From positions 1,736,001 to 1,800,000 of the forward strand of contig OY725495.1 of assembly GCA_963281255.1 (NCBI GenBank): 64,000 nt of DNA. Direction: 5' to 3'. Made by a program: the position numbers and the translations under genes. Of this stretch, positions 1 through 10,917 are shown in pieces. The notes below the pieces were generated by a model. The model was not told the origin of the DNA and searched no databases. It was given only the letters and a program-made list of their open reading frames with translations. Numbering within the stretch: position 1 is the stretch's first letter; each line of letters begins with the position of its first letter. Source of the DNA: Aphrocallistes beatrix (lineage: Eukaryota; Porifera; Hexactinellida; Sceptrulophora; Aphrocallistidae).

Positions 1-1037
1 ATGCACGATCGATCACCCAGAGTTTTGGAAGATTTGATAGTAGGATGCTCAAGGAGGATGGCGTTGGATGATCGTAGAGTACGATTGGATGACTTAACCT
101 GTATGAGCTGGATGATATAGTCTGGAGCAAGAGAATGGATGGCTTTGTAAGTTATGAGGAGGATTTTGAAGAGGATACGATGTTCAACAGGCAGCCAGTG
201 GAGGTTAATAAGAAGAGGAGATGACGAAAAGGTACGAGAGACATTGTAGATAAGCCTGGCTGCACTGTTCTGGACTCGCTGGAGTCGAGCTAAGAGGGAT
301 GAGGGGCAACCATACAAGAGACTGTTACAATAATCAAGACGAGATGTGATAAGAGAATTAACAAGAGTTTCACAGACTTCCCTAGAGAGATACTTTCTAA
401 TACGCGGGATGTTATAGATGTAATAGAAGCAGGAGGATGCAACTTTGCTGACCAGAGTAGACATTGAGAGGGTATTGTCGAGCTAAGTTCCAAGATTCCG
501 TACTTCTTTGGAAGAAGAGATTCTCGACTCACCAACAGAGATGCTATCAGTCTGAACCTTAGATAGTTGTAGACGAGCCCCTATTATAAGGAACTCAGTC
601 TTGGTGTCATTGATAAGCAATTTGTTGGTGAGGAGCCAGGAACGGATCGCGGAGATGCAAGATTGGATGGCGGAGAAAGCAGATTCTTCAGAAGAGATGG
701 AACCGGGTTTAAAAGAAAGATAGACCTGAGTATCGTCGGCATAGCAGTGCATGTCGGGGAGGTGGGACCTAATGAGGTCGAATAGAGGACTAGTATAGAG
801 GCTAAAGAGAAGCGGACCAAGACAAGAACCCTGAGGAACTCCGTGTTGGACCGGGATATTGGAGGAATTAGAACCCTTAATCGAGACGAATTGAGTCCTA
901 CCAGAGAGGTAAGATTCAAACCAAGACAGAGAAGAGCCGCAAATGCCGAAATGAGACTGGAGACGGTTGAGTAAGATGGTATGGTCGACGGTGTCGAAGG
1001 CTGAGCTAAGATCAAGAGAATACAAGTCATTTCGCAC
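1..1037 (-). pseudogene. Non-LTR retrotransposon reverse transcriptase, 3' half, frameshifted
   Basis: Read from 1037 downwards, the translation gives a reverse transcriptase of the CR1/L2/Jockey kind. It shows [12 protein letters not shown] (block with a catalytic Asp), [14 protein letters not shown] and the active-site YADDTQVY. The frame then changes near 480, after which LQRVQNSAARLI and LHWLPVEHRILFK, the usual thumb and C-terminal motifs, follow down to the window edge. The upstream part of the same domain lies at 1939-2067, separated by an inserted element. The frameshift, the insertion and the cut-off edge mean this copy is dead. The family (L2-like versus CR1-like) is not resolved from this fragment. 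Confidence 0.9.
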
Positions 1038-1209
1038 CTAAACCATTTCGTACTCTTTCCATTTCGTACTTAATTTCAATTTCGTACCTAACACAATTTC
1101 GTACCTAATACAATTTCGTACCCAATCACTTTCGTACTCAATACACTTTCGTACCCAATACACTTTCGTACTCAATACACTTTCGTACTCAATACACTTT
1201 CGTACTCTT
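1035..1209. repeat. Left array of 17-bp units
   Basis: Diverged outer units (TTTCGTACCTAA...) grade into regular inner units CGTACTCAATACACTTT. It forms the left arm of the 921-bp element. The inverted copy is at 1739-1925. Confidence 0.9.
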
Positions 1210-1738
1210 TCAGATTAAGGACTTACAAATCCACTGATATTCAACCTCCCCTTTTACCAGCTTTCTATAGAATTTGCGGTCGATAGGAACACCGCACACT
1301 CTATGCTGCCAACTTTCACATCCTCCTTCACACATCAGTGCTTCCTGCCTTTCTCTGATAAATTTCTTACAGACGATTCATAGGTCGTTCATTGTTGATA
1401 AAGAAACAATTATTGATTGATATGGTTAAAAACCGTATTTATACTCAAACAATGGTTTCATAAACAAACATAAGAAGGACACTTTTTTGTGATTAAATAA
1501 ACAAATAACTACTGCAATATTAACACCTGTGATTATGGAATTAAAACAACTGACCACTGCATTATTAACACTTATTATTATATAAAAACAACAACTCACC
1601 ACTAGACGAAACAAATATCCATCACAAAGCTACCTTGGCGAAATTTAGAACTACAGTAGGACTTCGTTAAGACAAACACCACAGTGTGCAATAACACGAG
1701 ATTCCACTGTATATGTTAACTTTCACTACTAAATTGTT

Positions 1739-1925
1739 ATGAGTACGAAAGTGTATTGGGTACGAAAGTGTATTGGGTACGAAAGTGTATTGAGTACGAA
1801 AGTGTATTGGGTACGAAAGTGTATTGAGTACGAAAGTGTATTGAGTACGAAAGTGTATTGAGTACGAAAGTGTATTGGGTACGAAGTTGTCATAATTAAG
1901 GTACGAAAGAGTGTTGGGTACGAAG
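1739..1925. repeat. Right array of 17-bp units (inverse of the left array)
   Basis: About eight regular copies of GTACGAAAGTGTATTGG, then diverged units toward the element end. Homogeneous inner copies and diverged outer ones mirror the left arm. Confidence 0.9.
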
Positions 1926-1938
1926 TGACCGATACCCG

Positions 1939-2067
1939 ATCAAGAAGAACCAGAAGGGATACGTGTTGGCGATTCATGCTGAGGAGGATGTCGTTTGTGA
2001 CCTTCAGGAGCGCAGTCTCCGTACTTTGGTGTTTACGATAGGCAGACTGCGTCAGGGGGATCATCAA
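1939..2067 (-). pseudogene. Upstream piece of the same reverse transcriptase
   Basis: Translates as a stretch including QSAYRKHQSTETALL and LLVLLD, the motif that normally precedes the [12 protein letters not shown] block. With the inserted element and one target duplication removed, it joins the 1-1037 segment in the correct order. Homology stops upstream of 2067, so the 5' part of the retrotransposon is missing. Confidence 0.85.
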
Positions 2068-3065
2068 TTGTGCCTAAAAGGAATTAATATCGCTTGTTCC
2101 ACCTTGATCCACTTGTTCCCATAATATATAATGGTGGCAAGTGGCACAAGGTGATCAGGTACTAGTAATTGCACTGTTGCATGATATTTCTACTACCGTG
2201 AGATTTTACTACTTTGAATACATGGACCATGGATATGTATAAACCATGAGATTTCTACTACCGTGAGATTTACTACCTACACTCTGCATTAATCCATAGT
2301 TTACAGCTCCTTCACAGTTAAGCCAGACTATACACTAAATAATCTTTTCACCACTTTTAGCACTAATGCCTAAAAGTGGTGAAATCAATATTTAGTGATT
2401 TATTATATTGGTACTATGTTGAAGTATGTTACACATAGTGACAACAATTTGCCTATAAACACGGGTACTATGCATTTATTAGCTTAAATATTTGCAATGT
2501 ACATCTAGTTAGTTATCAAAAATTAAGGATAAGATAAAACTATGATAAATTACAGAATAGATGGTGTGTTAGTAAACTTATTATTTTATATTTTTCAGTT
2601 GGATAGAAAAACTATAATATATTATAAATTGAAATTCGTAAGAGCTCCCAAATTACAAATCTAGATATCTTTTCGAAGATCTAAACGGAAATTTAAATAT
2701 ACCGGGATGAGAAAAAAAACATTATTTGCATTTTTATAATATAATATGTGTTGCTTAATCAACAAAGCATAGAACAAGCATTCTTAATGTGAATAAAGTG
2801 AATTGGGTCATCGTCACCATTGAAACAGTATCTTAATCACATAGTACAATTGCTCTGCACTACTGTAGTAGAATACAAATGATTTCACCCCAAAAATAAA
2901 TTGTCAGAAATTACGTCAATCTGAAATTTTTTTTGTCATTCTTCTATTTCACATCATAATCATCATTATCATAATTACGACATCAATAATTTCTAACAGG
3001 GTAAATAGCTAATTACTACCAACAAATGATTATTTAATATTTATAATAGAATAAGTGGTAAACTG
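2068..3065. other. No gene seen; one hairpin
   Basis: AT-rich sequence with only short ORFs. At 2332-2398 there is an inverted repeat (CACTAAATA and TTTCACCACTTTTAG with their complements) able to form a stem-loop. Nothing else is recognised. Confidence 0.5.
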
Positions 3066-3782
3066 TTACTCGTCGTCTATCACCACTGCACTGCTAAAAC
3101 TGTCCGAAGTAAAATATGCCTGATAGCGGCAGTTAATTAGGTCTGTAACAGGTTGAAAATGATCATCAAAATTAGTTAGGTACATCGCTTGGTTAGATCT
3201 GTGCTCTTCATAAAAATGGTAGCGATACCATCTTATTTTGTTGTATGTTTTCTTCGAATCACAATGGAAGTTCGCAACAAACAGGTCTATCCCTAACATT
3301 GTGGATACTCCCATTATTTCGACGTCGGTTGCTCAAATATGATCACTACCCATTTGTGACTGTAAAAGATACTGCTTTGATGATAGATTGCTAAATTTTA
3401 ATTCAAGGTAGCGTGTAATGTCACTAGCTCCTTGAACTCCAATAAATCTGTAAACCTTCCCGCGAATTTTCTCATGGTGATTCTCTGAACCCGTTAGTGC
3501 GGCTGAGATAGCTCTGAAAAAGCAGTTACCATCGCGTTCTATGGGATACTGTTCAAGGGGAATGAAACTTCCTAGCGGTTTTCCAACGTAATAATCTGCC
3601 TGAAGTAGTTTTTTCTCGAATGGAAGTCGGAACAGACTGCACTTTGATGTTTTCCATTCTCTAGACATCGGAGAATAATTAGGAATGTCTTGATTTTTTA
3701 ATTGATGAAATGTATAAGGGAGCGATTTGAGATCTTGTTGAGTTCTTGAGACAATCAGCTGATCTTCTAGATATTCTATGAC
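3066..3782 (-). pseudogene. OTU-like cysteine protease domain with one in-frame stop
   Basis: The exon opens with VIEYLEDQ and contains RDGNCFFRAISAALTG (3485-3540), the OTU box with catalytic Asp and Cys. HHEKIRGKVYRFI, TDVEIMGVSTMLGIDLFVAN and finally MYLTNFDDHFQPV follow, where His of DDHF fits the catalytic His. The domain order and length match OTU deubiquitinase-like proteases. A single TGA at 3330-3332 interrupts an otherwise continuous frame at a position where Trp is plausible. Its place after an integrase suggests a transposon protein rather than a host deubiquitinase. Confidence 0.85.
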
Positions 3783-3849
3783 CTATATTTACGTACATAT
3801 TAATTTTATGAATTATTTAAAAAGAATAAATAAACCCGAATTTACTCAC

Positions 3850-4135
3850 GGGTGCATAGAGGATCTGATAAACATAGTCAAATAATTTTGTATGAATTAG
3901 TTGCTTCTTCTTCGAAAAGGCTACTTCAGTCCATTGAACGAGGTGGTTAATGATTTCCTCTATCTAAGTACAAGTAAAATAATATAGGGTGCATATACAT
4001 CATATAGCTAGTTGTTTAATCAGATGAACTAAATATATATCAGTAACTTGCCAATGATGACGAACTTTCATCCTTGATAACCGATAGCAATATTGAAATT
4101 GGTAGCATTAGATCCTTTACAGGAGAATTGGATAG
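3850..4135 (-). pseudogene. Ginger1 linker exons
   Basis: Two short open segments read LSNSPVKDLMLPIS...SSSSL (about 4052-4135) and IEEIINHLVQWTEVAFSKKK (3850-3963). They are joined by a candidate GC-AG intron at 3964-4051 (GCAAGT donor, CTTAG acceptor), phase 0 on both sides. The second ends at codon boundary 3850 and continues into the OTU exon through the 67-bp GT-AG intron 3783-3849. There is no recognised domain; it lies between integrase and OTU. Confidence 0.55.
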
Positions 4136-4499
4136 CTCTCGATGTAATTGGGAAAGAAAGGTATCTTTCTTGCTTTATATGCCTGATAATTTCCTCCTAA
4201 AAAAAATATTATACCAAAAATACCTTTAAAGATAACAAAGAGCGCATTATTGCTCTGGCTGGTATACCATAAGTATAGGTGGTCAAGCACTTCATATCCA
4301 CCTAAATATAGTACACTTTTGTAAGAATCAGCAGTGTCTCTCCCAATACACTAAACTTAGACTTAAACTAAGTCCAAACTGAGTCAAACTAAGTTTTGGT
4401 TTTGATGTTGTGAATGTTGATCATTAAATTCTTGTTTGTGATTACAAGTATAATTTATCACAGCATATCTGCACAAATTCTAAATGTATATAAAGACCT

Positions 4500-4710
4500 T
4501 GACGCGTTTGTTTCTACTTGTTTGAAGAATTGATGCTTGACTGTCTGTGGAATTGACCTCGTCAGCGTATTGTTTCCCCATAATACGTGTAGCATCTGAT
4601 TCTGTATCCTGATATTGTTGTTAGTCAATATAGGAAAATGTAAGATTGGGTAAGATTTCTCCTTTGTTTTGTCGAAGACAATGAATAAATCACCGATGTC
4701 GAATTGTGCC
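4500..4710 (-). pseudogene. Ginger1 exon after the integrase core
   Basis: Joined through the 65-bp intron 4711-4775, the frame continues from KVDSTR into AQFDIGDLFIVFDKTKEK and stays open for about 70 codons. 'F..GDL..V' matches the start of the module that follows gypsy integrase cores. No clear GPY/F motif is visible. The intron phase (2) fits on both sides. Confidence 0.6.
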
Positions 4711-4775
4711 CTAAAAATTATGAGATGATTAACGGATCGCTCAACGAAAATTAATTTAAGTATACTTGTAGCTAC

Positions 4776-5460
4776 CTGGTGGAATCGACTTTGATGTCAT
4801 ATGATCTCTTTTGTTTTCCTTGTTTTATTTTGATGTTTGTTCTGGCATTATCACGTTCAACAACCCTTTGCTGTTCTAAATCTACAATCCAGAAGGAATC
4901 ATTCTCACTGGATGTCTCATCATCGGATAGATTCGCAGGGCTTAAAGTGTCTAACTTCAGTAATTGGAGAAGGGGAAGATGGTCAAAATTATGCTTAAAC
5001 ATCAGCTGGAATGGGCTATAGTCGGTTGAACGCTTCCAATGAATATTCGCTGATAATACTGCGGCTTGTAGCTTACTAGGCCAACCTGCGTCATTATCCA
5101 TCATCATCATCAAAATTTTTCTACGTTTGTTTACATGTGAAAGTATGTTGGAATATCATAATAATAAATAATGTTCAAAATACATACCTCTTAATTATCT
5201 TGTTATGAGATTCTACGAGGCCATTCCCTTGAGGAGGCTAAGCGGTAGTAGCACGATTGTCAACTTCGAGGGTATTGTGATAGTCTCTGAATTCCTAATT
5301 CGAATATAACAAACAATTATTTATCAGTGGATACATTAATTATCTGTACATCAGTTTAGAATATCTCTCAAATATTTGCAGTGTTTTATATTAATTCTTT
5401 AGCGGGTATTGATTGCCATAGCCTGACATATTATCAAATCTAACACCATTAAAGTATGCT
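4776..5460 (-). pseudogene. Ginger1/gypsy-type integrase core, C-terminal half
   Basis: At about 5400-5460 a degenerate RFDNMSGYGNQYP looks like the second catalytic Asp region (xDNGxEF). An acceptor before EFRDYHNTLEV (about 5298) leads into PPQGNGLVESHNKIIK, the segment holding the third catalytic acidic residue (the Glu of GLVE). An in-frame TAG sits where Tyr of 'AYHPQ' is expected. A 67-bp GT-AG intron (5121-5187) follows, then GWPSKLQAAVLSANIH, a Ser-Thr-Asp-Tyr-Ser-Pro-Phe block and NARTNIKIKQGKQKRSYD, the usual integrase core end. The zinc finger and first Asp are not recognisable upstream. Confidence 0.8.
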
Positions 5461-6411
5461 GAAATATTCAGTTACAAGTTCTAGTTATTGAAGAGAATGA
5501 ATTTATTTATTTATTTAGTAGAATTAGCCTACTGAAATATAATTTCTTTACAAATTTATCAACAAACTATTTTTTTGTTGAAAGTTTGCTGTTCACGATA
5601 ATCGTTAGAATCGTAGATGGTATTCGTACTCGCAAAGTATAGATTAATTAAATAATGAAATATAATATCCGTCATTAGTTGGAAGTTGTATGTCACTCTA
5701 GTATTACTTGATTTGACTACATACACATAGCGGAATCTCTTAGCTCAATGCAACTGTCAAACCATACATATATTAGAATATATTGTATCATGAGTTGATT
5801 CTAAAATGGAAAGCGCTTGATATGAAGTATTACAATTCATTGCTTATTCGTGGTTTCTTTTACGTAAGTTATGTAGTTCAAATTTACAAGTGATCAAATG
5901 TTGCATCAGCTTCAATTTAAATCATGTTTATTAACTAGACAGTTTCATAACAGCAAAATTTCATCTTTACCACAAATATAATGCGTAATATAGTAGTATG
6001 ACTTTTATCTAGCGTCATCATGATAGCATTGTTCATATCGCATAGTTATGCAAAATTCGAATAAAAACAGGAAAGTTGAAGGGAGAATTTTTAATTCCCA
6101 AATTGGGACCAAATTTTAATTAACAACAAATTTTGTAAACCTTCCCTTAAATAGACAACTTCACATGTTTAACGTATTTATATTTGTTAAATCTTTTTTA
6201 GGTTTATTTTTATATAATTTACTGAGATCTACAATAGTACAGTATACTTACATATTTACGGATATCTTCATGCATGCCCTTCCATATACTTGGACTGTAT
6301 CATTTCGGCTGTTTGATTCCTACCGCAATGTTCCGTGCCATGGTAATAACGAAGGATGTCTAGTAATTCGGTTTTATTTGGATAACGAAGTAGGAGGTTA
6401 TCCAGGAGCCT
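5461..6411. other. No gene recognised
   Basis: AT-rich sequence with short ORFs only. It could hold unrecognisable remains of the Ginger1 5' part. I see no terminal inverted repeat or other signature. Confidence 0.4.
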
Positions 6412-7359
6412 TATTCTCAGATCGACTTAAACTTAACTTAAACTAAGTAAAAACTAAGTATTTACTTAGTTTTATCTGGTATACTTAGTATTTACTTAGT
6501 TTTTTGTTATAAACTAAGTTGGTATTCACAGAACAAAACTAAGTAAAAACTTAGTTTTTACTTAGTTTTACTTAGTTTTGATGAATACTTAGTATTTACT
6601 TAGTATTTACTTTGTTTATTACTTAGTTTTTAACTTAAATTAATATATTTTTAAGTCGACTTCGAAGGTGACTTAACTCACATTTTTATTAAGAAAATAT
6701 TATTTTACATCCTTGCAAAGGGAAAGATGTGAAAATAAATGTAATATTATTATTGGGAAGAACAATACGATCCAATTTTATCGCAATTAGAACTCTATTT
6801 ATTTGTTGTAGTCACCATTAACTGTAGTATGGTTTTACGACATTGATTTGATTTGATTTACAGTCATTACCACAAAAATGTCTTCATCACTCAATATCTT
6901 ACGTAAACGTGAAGCTGCTGAAAATCATTGCATGGTACGAGTAATATGATGATAATTATTATGAATTCAATATCGTTGAATGAGTCCATGGGATTTGAAT
7001 CATTTGACCTATCTCTAAATACCCTTTGATTGGCAAAACTATTAAATACAGTGTACTTAGTTTCTATGTCAAAATGAAGCAAAAACTTAGGATGTGATTA
7101 TTAAACTAAGTAAAGGAATAAGTAATAAATTAAGTTAAAATTAAATACTTATCCAAACTAAGTAAAAACTAAGTAGTTCTTAAGTTCGATGCATAAACTA
7201 AGTGTTTACTTAGTTATTACTTAGTTTCGAGCAAAAAACTAAGTATGGATTTAAGTATAAGTATAGCTAAAAAAACTTAATCAAAACTAAGTATTTACTT
7301 AGTTTAAGTTAAGTTTAAATTAAGTTTAAATTAAGTCAATCTGAGAATAGGGCCCCTGG
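6412..7359. mobile_element. TIR element rich in AACTAAGT palindromic repeats
   Basis: The ends are inverted copies: CCAGGAGCCTTATTCTCAG at the left matches the complement of the right end around CTGAGAATAGGGCCCCTGG, and the match continues into GACTTAA. Inside each end are many copies of AACTAAGT/ACTTAGTTT in both orientations (6430-6640 and 7095-7320). The middle has no ORF with recognisable function. The TIR resembles that of the element at 52314-52696 (GGCCTTATTC...). Target duplication is unclear and the superfamily is not assigned. Confidence 0.7.
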
Positions 7360-7585
7360 CCTTTTAGTGAATATAATCAATAATCTCATGCAACAGCACT
7401 AATATATAGGAACCTTCTAGATTGATTTATTCGAGTGTGTATATTTCGAAATTGATGTTAGATTTCATTAGCCTTGGTGGTTTTGATTGATTGGCGTCCA
7501 TAGATGGATCCATTTTATTATTACTTATGTTTTTGCAAAATAATATGGAGTTGCAATACTTTTGGCCAGGTAGCGTATTTATAAT

Positions 7586-7850
7586 GTTGACTCATCACTC
7601 AGTTATAACGTCATCAGGACGCATCAGAAATTGACACATTGACAAATTTTAGGATTTTCTTGATTAAAGAAACTGCCAGGCTCAAAATACAGAATTTTGA
7701 CATGTGGGAGTCTTTTGGCTATGTCTCCGCTAAGTTCTGACCTCAAACGAAGATGTTGACTCATCATGGTTATTATACTGTCATTGTCACCTTTTTTATT
7801 AATATTTCAGTTTTCCAACTATAACTCAGCCATTGAAGTGTTTCGACATG
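7586..7850 (+). repeat. R1 repeat, rearranged fragment
   Basis: Pieces of the R1 core (defined at 29481-30016) occur out of order: a TGACTCATCACTCAGTTATA-type block, then TTGATTAAAGAAACTGCCAG, then the 5' core. It contains the AP-1-like TGACTCATCA blocks. Both R1 ends are missing. Confidence 0.7.
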
Positions 7851-7854
7851 GATG

Positions 7855-9140
7855 ATTGGATGTGTTCTTCCAAGTTGTCTTTCGATCCCAGCATTTCTAA
7901 TCTCTTTTTTAATCAGAGAAATAGCTCCATCCCCTTAATCGATCATAGCTGGAGCACCATCTGTCGTCACCCTACAAAGATTATCTATTCTTAAGCCCAA
8001 GACATATATGACATTTTTTATTTTTTGAATTATATTGGCACCAGTAGTTGTTTATAAAATGTGAAACGAGACTTGTGATTTCTTCAGTAATATCTACACC
8101 AACCGGACAAAAGTATTTCAACACTTGATTCTTTCCCATACAAATAATACAAAGATGGGTCTATTTATGAAGAGAGTTAATTCTAGACGCTATGTGATAC
8201 AGCTAATCGGATTCCAGATTCGAATAATACGCAGTCAAATTAGTCACAGTTTAATTTTTCTAATTTATCATTCTAACTTTTTGTAATTCAATCAACGCCA
8301 CCGTATGCCACATACGCCCATTTTGACCACTATACATTATTGCAGTGAATTACCTATGGTGGCTCAGGCTGATAAGATTGTTCATTGAGTTGAGTAATTT
8401 ATTAGTTAGGTCCAACTATGACTAATGCGAGTGTGTATGTTTCGAATCTGAAATCAGATTTGAAGTATCTCTTTGAATTTGAACGTATTAACCTTCATTA
8501 AAAAATTCGACTTATTAATATTTGTATTGGAAAAAATCAAGTGTTGAAATACAATTGTCCGGTTGGTGTATATTTGCATTTATTCATCTTACAAACAGCG
8601 CAACTTGGACACTATCAATCGAGTATTTGCTCTCATCTAGCTCAAAGGCAAATAGCTCATATTACAACGCACTTTTTGTGACAAGGATAACTTGACACCC
8701 GAAGCTAAGTCTTCAATTCTGGAGTATTAGTACTCGCAGAAAGACTGATTTTAGCGAAAGATCTCTTTTCTCCGGACATACAATGTCTAGTATTGTCAAG
8801 AGGCAATATTTTGCAAATTCACCATCAGTGTATGGTTTCATAATTTTTCAAGTTGACTAACTTGGTTCTATGTCTAATGAAAGTACCTTGTTGATCAATC
8901 AAATACATTTAGAGATTCTATCTTATTAGTACCTGCATCACCAGTTAGAGAATCGAATTTTATAGAATGTTTCGTTAGATGACGCGTTTTAAGTTTAACT
9001 CCTTGGCCAAAGCAAGACACATCGAACATAAAGGCATATTGGCATTTTATATACATCATAAAGAAATATTGCTCCGTCGGATTTCTTAAATATCAAATGC
9101 TCTTGATCTCTTTTGCATCTTTTATCAGCCGATGCCATTG
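7855..9140 (-). pseudogene. Decayed hAT transposase (ZBED/FAM200-like)
   Basis: From 9140 downwards, in several frames, come a BED-zinc-finger-like segment (PICL, then LTKHSIKFDSLTG), FELDESKYSIDSVQVALFV (first catalytic Asp region), and LCRVTTDGAPAMI (about 7935-7985), which matches the second Asp motif of ZBED5/FAM200-type hAT transposases. Stops and frameshifts are frequent. A segment near 8110-8560 is inverted: a 30-bp block with GTCCGGTTGGTGTA appears in both orientations. The dimerisation domain was not found. It is an old, dead copy. Confidence 0.7.
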
Positions 9141-9199
9141 TTTACTGAGAATTTGAAACTTACATATTTAAAGAAATATTATATTGATTTTTGTATTTA

Positions 9200-9414
9200 C
9201 AAGCGCGCATCACTTGTTGCGCTGTGCGGCAGGCAAACACTTCGTGTCCGCCGGAAGCCTTTGGGCGCCTGGTGTCACATTGATTAATTATAAGGGAAAT
9301 AACATCTCTAAATGTCTCTGTCATACTGTTATAATCGATATCGCACAAAAATCATCAAATTTATCTATTTTTAAAATTTGTTGAGTAATAATGACGTCAT
9401 AGCAAAGTGATGAA
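9200..9414 (-). repeat. R1 copy, 3' part (split by the hAT)
   Basis: Begins with the R1 3' terminus (complement of GCGCGCTTG) and runs to GTGATGAA at 9407-9414, the left copy of the hAT target duplication. The rest of this copy resumes at 16543. Confidence 0.9.
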
Positions 9415-9523
9415 CAGGGATGGTGGAAATGCTGCTAACAGCCACTTTGGCTGTTTGCTGTTAACAGCTACAATTTCCAAACAATTAATAATCTAGCTCT
9501 GCTGTTATTTAAAGCAATTTTCA

Positions 9524-9712
9524 ACTCGAGCTGTTAACAGCCCAATTTGAGCTGTTAACAGCCAACTCGAGCTGTTAACAGCCAATTTAAGCTGTTAACA
9601 ACCAACTCGAGCTGTTAACAGCCCAATTTGAGCTGTTAACAGCCAACTCGTCCTGTTAACAGCACAATTTGAGCTGTTAACAGCCAACTCGAGCTGTTAA
9701 CAGCCCACATCG
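9524..9712. repeat. hAT subterminal array of GCTGTTAACAGC palindromes
   Basis: Nine units spaced about 20-21 bp, each centred on the palindrome GCTGTTAACAGC, separated alternately by CAACTCGA and CAATTTGA. Two more lie near the other end (16480-16530). Inverted arrangement near both termini suggests transposase-binding sites; that is inference. Confidence 0.9.
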
Positions 9713-9875
9713 GGCTGCTAACATCCTTGCCTTTAATCGGAGATCTAACAACCGATTTATTACCAACCGCATTAGAATAGGAGTGGTTAGCTTTTTCTGC
9801 CCTTGTATCACAATGATATAATCGACTTATACTAAGTTCGCTAAAATGTGATAATAATGAATATAATATTGAATA

Positions 9876-10917
9876 TTAGTCACTTTCGATATCCAGATCT
9901 TCATCTACTAGACCATCATTATCAGGAATAGTACCAGTATCCTCATATTCGAAATCCGATATTAGGTCATGGTCTGTAAATTCATCTGGTTCAATAGCTG
10001 AACATGTCTCCGCAACTTGGGACGAAAGCTTCAGGATCCTTTTAAAATTGTTGCAGACGAAGAGCGAATCTTCTAATCGGCTTGCGGGAAGCTGACTTCT
10101 AAGCGTGTGTGTATAAGTCTATGACGTGAAAACGCTCTCTCAACAGCTGCCTCTGAAACTACGACTTGTGTCAAAAGTTCTGCACATGTTTCTAAGATTG
10201 GGCACATTCCTTTATTAATAGAAATCCCAAGGTTCCGGCACTGTTTGAAACGTTTTAATTCGGAATCGAGTTCATCTTGCATGCTAGGTTTGTTACGGTT
10301 AAGACACCAATCCTCGAATACAGTTACCTCATCCTGAGTTGGCACACTGAATAGCGTCATTTCTTCTTCATCGGTACATTCTAAAATAAGATTTTTAGCA
10401 GACTTGATAGCCATAGGTTGAGTCCAGAAACATTCCCCATCGATCTTTCCAAATTTTGAGCAGGATCTTTCTTGTATGAACGGGAAAAGTTACGTCTTGC
10501 TTCCATGATGTTCTAATCCCAAGAAACCCGCGGATGACATCAGTTATAGTCGCTTTGTCTTTCTGAAGTACCAGTTGCAGTTCGACTAAAGGTTTAAACA
10601 TCTTTGTCAACTGTTCCCACCTAGTACGACAATGGTCACTTCCTAAATTCTTGGCAAGTGCATTCTGAATTGCGGCAAAACGTGAATTCCATCTCGTCAC
10701 AACATACCGACCAATTTCTCCAGCTTCAATAAACTCTTCTACATCGTTAAGGGATTGTTTCGCCAGATTAACACGACGAAACACATCTCCCTGCATTAAA
10801 TTGATAATGTGCGCAATGCATCGTACTTGGAGAATTCCTCTTTTCTCATATGTAATGGTTTTCAATGCCAGCTGGACACTTCTTGCATTATCTGCGACTA
10901 ACGAGAAAACGATACCT
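9876..10917 (-). pseudogene. hAT transposase, C-terminal half
   Basis: Continues the gene from 14495 across the P-like insertion. VADNARSVQLAL (second catalytic Asp) is followed by VRCIAHIINLMQGD (the CxxH motif) and RYVVTRWNSR. A +1 frame change near 10400 leads into the dimerisation block VSEAAVERAFSRHRLIHTRL (10130-10190). Another frame change near 10075 gives an acidic C-terminal tail ending IESD and a TAA at 9876-9878. Two frameshifts make it inactive. Expected function: DDE-type transposase that excises and inserts the hAT. Confidence 0.9.

Larger units (their letters stand above)
1018..1938. mobile_element. 921-bp element with tandem-repeat arms, inserted in the reverse transcriptase
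   Basis: The element interrupts the reverse transcriptase exactly between the residues LLVLLD (upstream part) and DLSSAF (downstream part). It is flanked by a 7-bp duplication, ATCAAGA, at 1011-1017 and 1939-1945. The outer ends form an imperfect inverted repeat (GTCATTTCGCACC against GTCACTTCGTACC). Just inside each end is an array of about 17-bp units. The middle (1210-1738) has no ORF I recognise. It is a non-autonomous DNA transposon by structure. The superfamily is unknown; a 7-bp duplication is also seen for the P-like family in this window. Confidence 0.75.
3066..5460 (-). mobile_element. Decayed Ginger1-type DNA transposon: integrase plus OTU protease
   Basis: On one strand and in this order lie a gypsy-like integrase core, a linker and an OTU-type cysteine protease domain. 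Known Ginger1 transposases have this layout: an N-terminal gypsy-integrase-like part and a C-terminal OTU or Ulp1 protease. The parts are linked by short candidate introns at 5121-5187 (67 bp), 4711-4775 (65 bp), 3964-4051 (GC-AG, 88 bp) and 3783-3849 (67 bp), with matching phases. In-frame stops show it is dead. Terminal inverted repeats and the expected CCGG/CCGT duplication were not found. The alternative, a domesticated or gypsy-derived gene, is less likely given the OTU domain. Confidence 0.75.

Noticed and set aside
584..1030. 148-codon minus ORF overlapping the reverse transcriptase
   Set aside because: Shadow frame of the RT; the RT motifs are in another frame.
3066..3782. OTU domain as a viral or host deubiquitinase
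   Set aside because: Same-strand integrase upstream with phase-matched introns makes a Ginger1 transposon the simpler reading.
6165..6446. 93-codon + strand ORF
   Set aside because: Runs into the TIR of the 6412-7359 element; no domain or splice support.
9524..9712. Array of palindromes resembling an operator or CRISPR array
   Set aside because: No unique spacers; it lies just inside a hAT terminus and is best read as subterminal repeats.
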